From NCBI GenBank assembly GCA_965153355.1, contig OZ231126.1:87172001-87236000 (forward strand): 64,000 nt of DNA. The letters run 5' to 3'. Shown piece by piece: positions 62,495-64,000 of this stretch (positions within the stretch are counted from its first letter, which is position 1; the number at the start of each line of letters is the position of its first letter). A program made the translations under genes and the position numbers. The DNA is from Flaccisagitta enflata (lineage: Eukaryota; Chaetognatha; Sagittoidea; Aphragmophora). Below the pieces are notes generated by a model that was not told the DNA's origin, searched no databases, and saw only the letters and a list, made by a program, of their open reading frames with translations.

Positions 62495-63205
62495 ATATTC
62501 ATTCATTCATTCATTCATTCATTCATTCATTCATTCATTCATTCATTCATTCATTCATTCATTCATTCATTCATTCATTCATTCATTCATTCATTCATTC
62601 ATTCATTCATTCATTCATTCATTCATTCATTTATTCCTTCATTTTTTCGTTCATTCATTTATTCATTCACTTTTTCATTCATTCATTCATTCATTCATTC
62701 ATTCATTCATTCATTCATTCATTCATTCATTCAATCATTCATTCATTCGTTCATTCATTCGTTCATTCATTCATTCCTTCATTCATCCATTTGTTCTTTT
62801 GTTCATTCATTCATTCATTCATTCATTCATTCATTCATATAATCATTCGATCATTCACTTGTTCATTCAATCCTTCATTCATTCATTCATTCATTCATTC
62901 ATTTATTCATTCATTCATTCATTCATTCATTCATTCATTCATTCATTTATTCATTCATTCATTCATTCATTCATTCATTCATTCATTCATTCATTCATTT
63001 ATTCATTCATTCATTCATTCATTCATTCATTCATTCATATAATTATTCGATCTTTCACTTGTTCATTCAATCCTTCATTCATTCATTCATTCATTCATTC
63101 ATTCATTCATAAATTCATTCATTCATTTATTCATTCATTCATTTATTCATTCATTCATTCATTCATTCATTCATTCATTCATTCATTCATTCATTCACTT
63201 ATTCA
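62495..63205. repeat. (ATTC)n microsatellite, about 710 bp
   Basis: Tetranucleotide array with point variants. ATAATCATTCGATCATTCAC and TTGTTCATTCAATCCTTC recur at about 62838 and 63038, a 200-bp higher-order duplication. The HSFI frames (up to 329 codons) are artefacts. Confidence 0.97.
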
Positions 63206-64000
63206 TTTGTCCATCCATCCGCGTTTTCCCTTGTTTGATTTCCTCATGACGATTCCTTTTCGTGCCTTCTGCTTTTTCTATGACCTTTTCTCAATTCTTA
63301 GGTTCTGTTGTTTTCATCTTGATTTTCTGTTGATTCCAGCTTGATAAGGTGTCATCTCACTTCCCGGTCTCATGGGATTCAGAAAAAGAGACCTTTTTCC
63401 TTCATCTCTCTCTCTCTCTTTTTTTCTTTGTCATCAGAATCAACATGTGCATGCGTATACGTGTGCTTTTTTGCGTGTACTTGTGCACCTTCATTCCTTC
63501 TTCCTATTTTTCTATGTATGTCTCCCTTGAGTGTTCTCTTTGGCTCGCGAGAGACAAAAAAAAATCGTTCGTTTTTGTGTCAACAACATTCTTCATCTTG
63601 TCTCTAGAATTCGTCATCCTTCTGTTTTTATTACGTACGAGTGGTTGATATGATACGCGCAGCTTTTTGATTATACGTAACAACCTGAAGAAATATTCTT
63701 TCTGAGTCTTATCCTGCACAGAACCGCTCTCCGGTATTGTCAAGAAACCCTGCCCACTCTCATCAAAGCGGCAGTCTGTCTTTTCCGTTTTCTTTTCACT
63801 TTGAAATCTCCACACTGTTACTACTTACAAAATCAGCCAGCTGATCGCGTGCCCTGAATACTGCCCCTACCTCCTCGCTCAACTGCCCCTACCCACTTGC
63901 ATTACTGCCCTTGCCCACCCGCAAGCGAATACTGATTATCGGTCCTTGTTTATCCTTCGCTAACGCGTGGCGGCGCTATGTTGTGAGGCGCAGCGTATCG
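63206..64000. other. Possible minus-strand exon and a family C 5' fragment
   Basis: 63504-63815 minus is a 103-codon, non-repetitive, charged frame (FDESGQGFLTIPESG, KEYFFRLLRIIKKLRVSYQP) without a recognised domain. 63858-63950 has three ACTGCCCCTACC repeats, then CACCCGCAAGCGAATACTG and GGTCCTTGTTT, a helitron-like 5' end in minus orientation. The last 50 bp is GC-rich and continues beyond the window. Confidence 0.3.

Overview
This window looks like non-genic DNA from a metazoan nuclear genome. I infer this from long simple-sequence repeats, many short non-autonomous transposable elements, GT-AG splice-site logic in the one recognisable gene, and the absence of prokaryotic gene organisation. 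I cannot name the species. The style (long (CT)n/(GT)n/(GTT)n arrays, GTCC-type tetranucleotide arrays inside small mobile elements, a MATH/BTB-type gene) resembles arthropod or mollusc genomes, but that is only an inference. Most long open frames here are translations of microsatellites (poly-SL, poly-RE, poly-CV, poly-N/Q/L, KKER, HSFI, PSAISHQ) and are not genes.

Genes. The one region I recognise as coding is split over two exons on the + strand: about 43852-43979 (end of a BTB/POZ domain) and 45077-45267 (BACK-like C-terminus with stop). They are joined by a phase-compatible GT-AG intron that holds three mobile elements. The 5' part of the gene is not visible. Weaker exon-like pieces lie at 36073-36141 and 36446-36530 and around 28.6-29.1, 50.1-50.3, 62.1-62.4 and 63.5-63.8 kb. 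I found no tRNA, rRNA, reverse transcriptase or transposase gene.

Mobile elements. (1) More than twenty copies belong to related small families (called A, B, C, D and F here) with an ACAAG + GC-rich hairpin 5' end, a (GGAC/CGAC)n core and a 3' hairpin followed by A5. This architecture matches Helitron/Helentron-associated non-autonomous elements (DINE-1/HINE type, bivalve pearl type). (2) About ten copies of a GC-rich family G carry stacked hairpins at asymmetric ends and a core of 20-bp repeats. (3) Three hAT-like elements have exact 8-bp target-site duplications. (4) Several MITEs or foldback elements are flanked by TA. (5) Two very large palindromic elements (45.5-47.2 and 53.1-56.2 kb) have inverted internal repeat arrays. 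At 33.1-36.0 kb these families are nested up to four or five deep, and target-site duplications date the order of insertion.

Layout. 0-10 kb: foldback element, A/C/G elements, a 680-bp (CT) tract. 10-20 kb: a hAT-like element, a segmental duplication (blocks at 12.0, 15.8, 16.3 and 17.0 kb), a 600-bp (CT)n tract. 20-29 kb: MITEs, a 1.8-kb-spaced duplication of AT-rich DNA, a 1.6-kb heptanucleotide array. 30-36 kb: helitron-like elements and the nested composite. 36-43 kb: microsatellites. 43-47 kb: the BTB gene and the GTTTATAAAC element. 47-53 kb: (GAAA)n, two CAGTCTC-type heptamer arrays, (CA)n/(CAAA)n. 53-56 kb: 3.1-kb palindrome. 57-64 kb: A/C/G elements and (ATTC)n.
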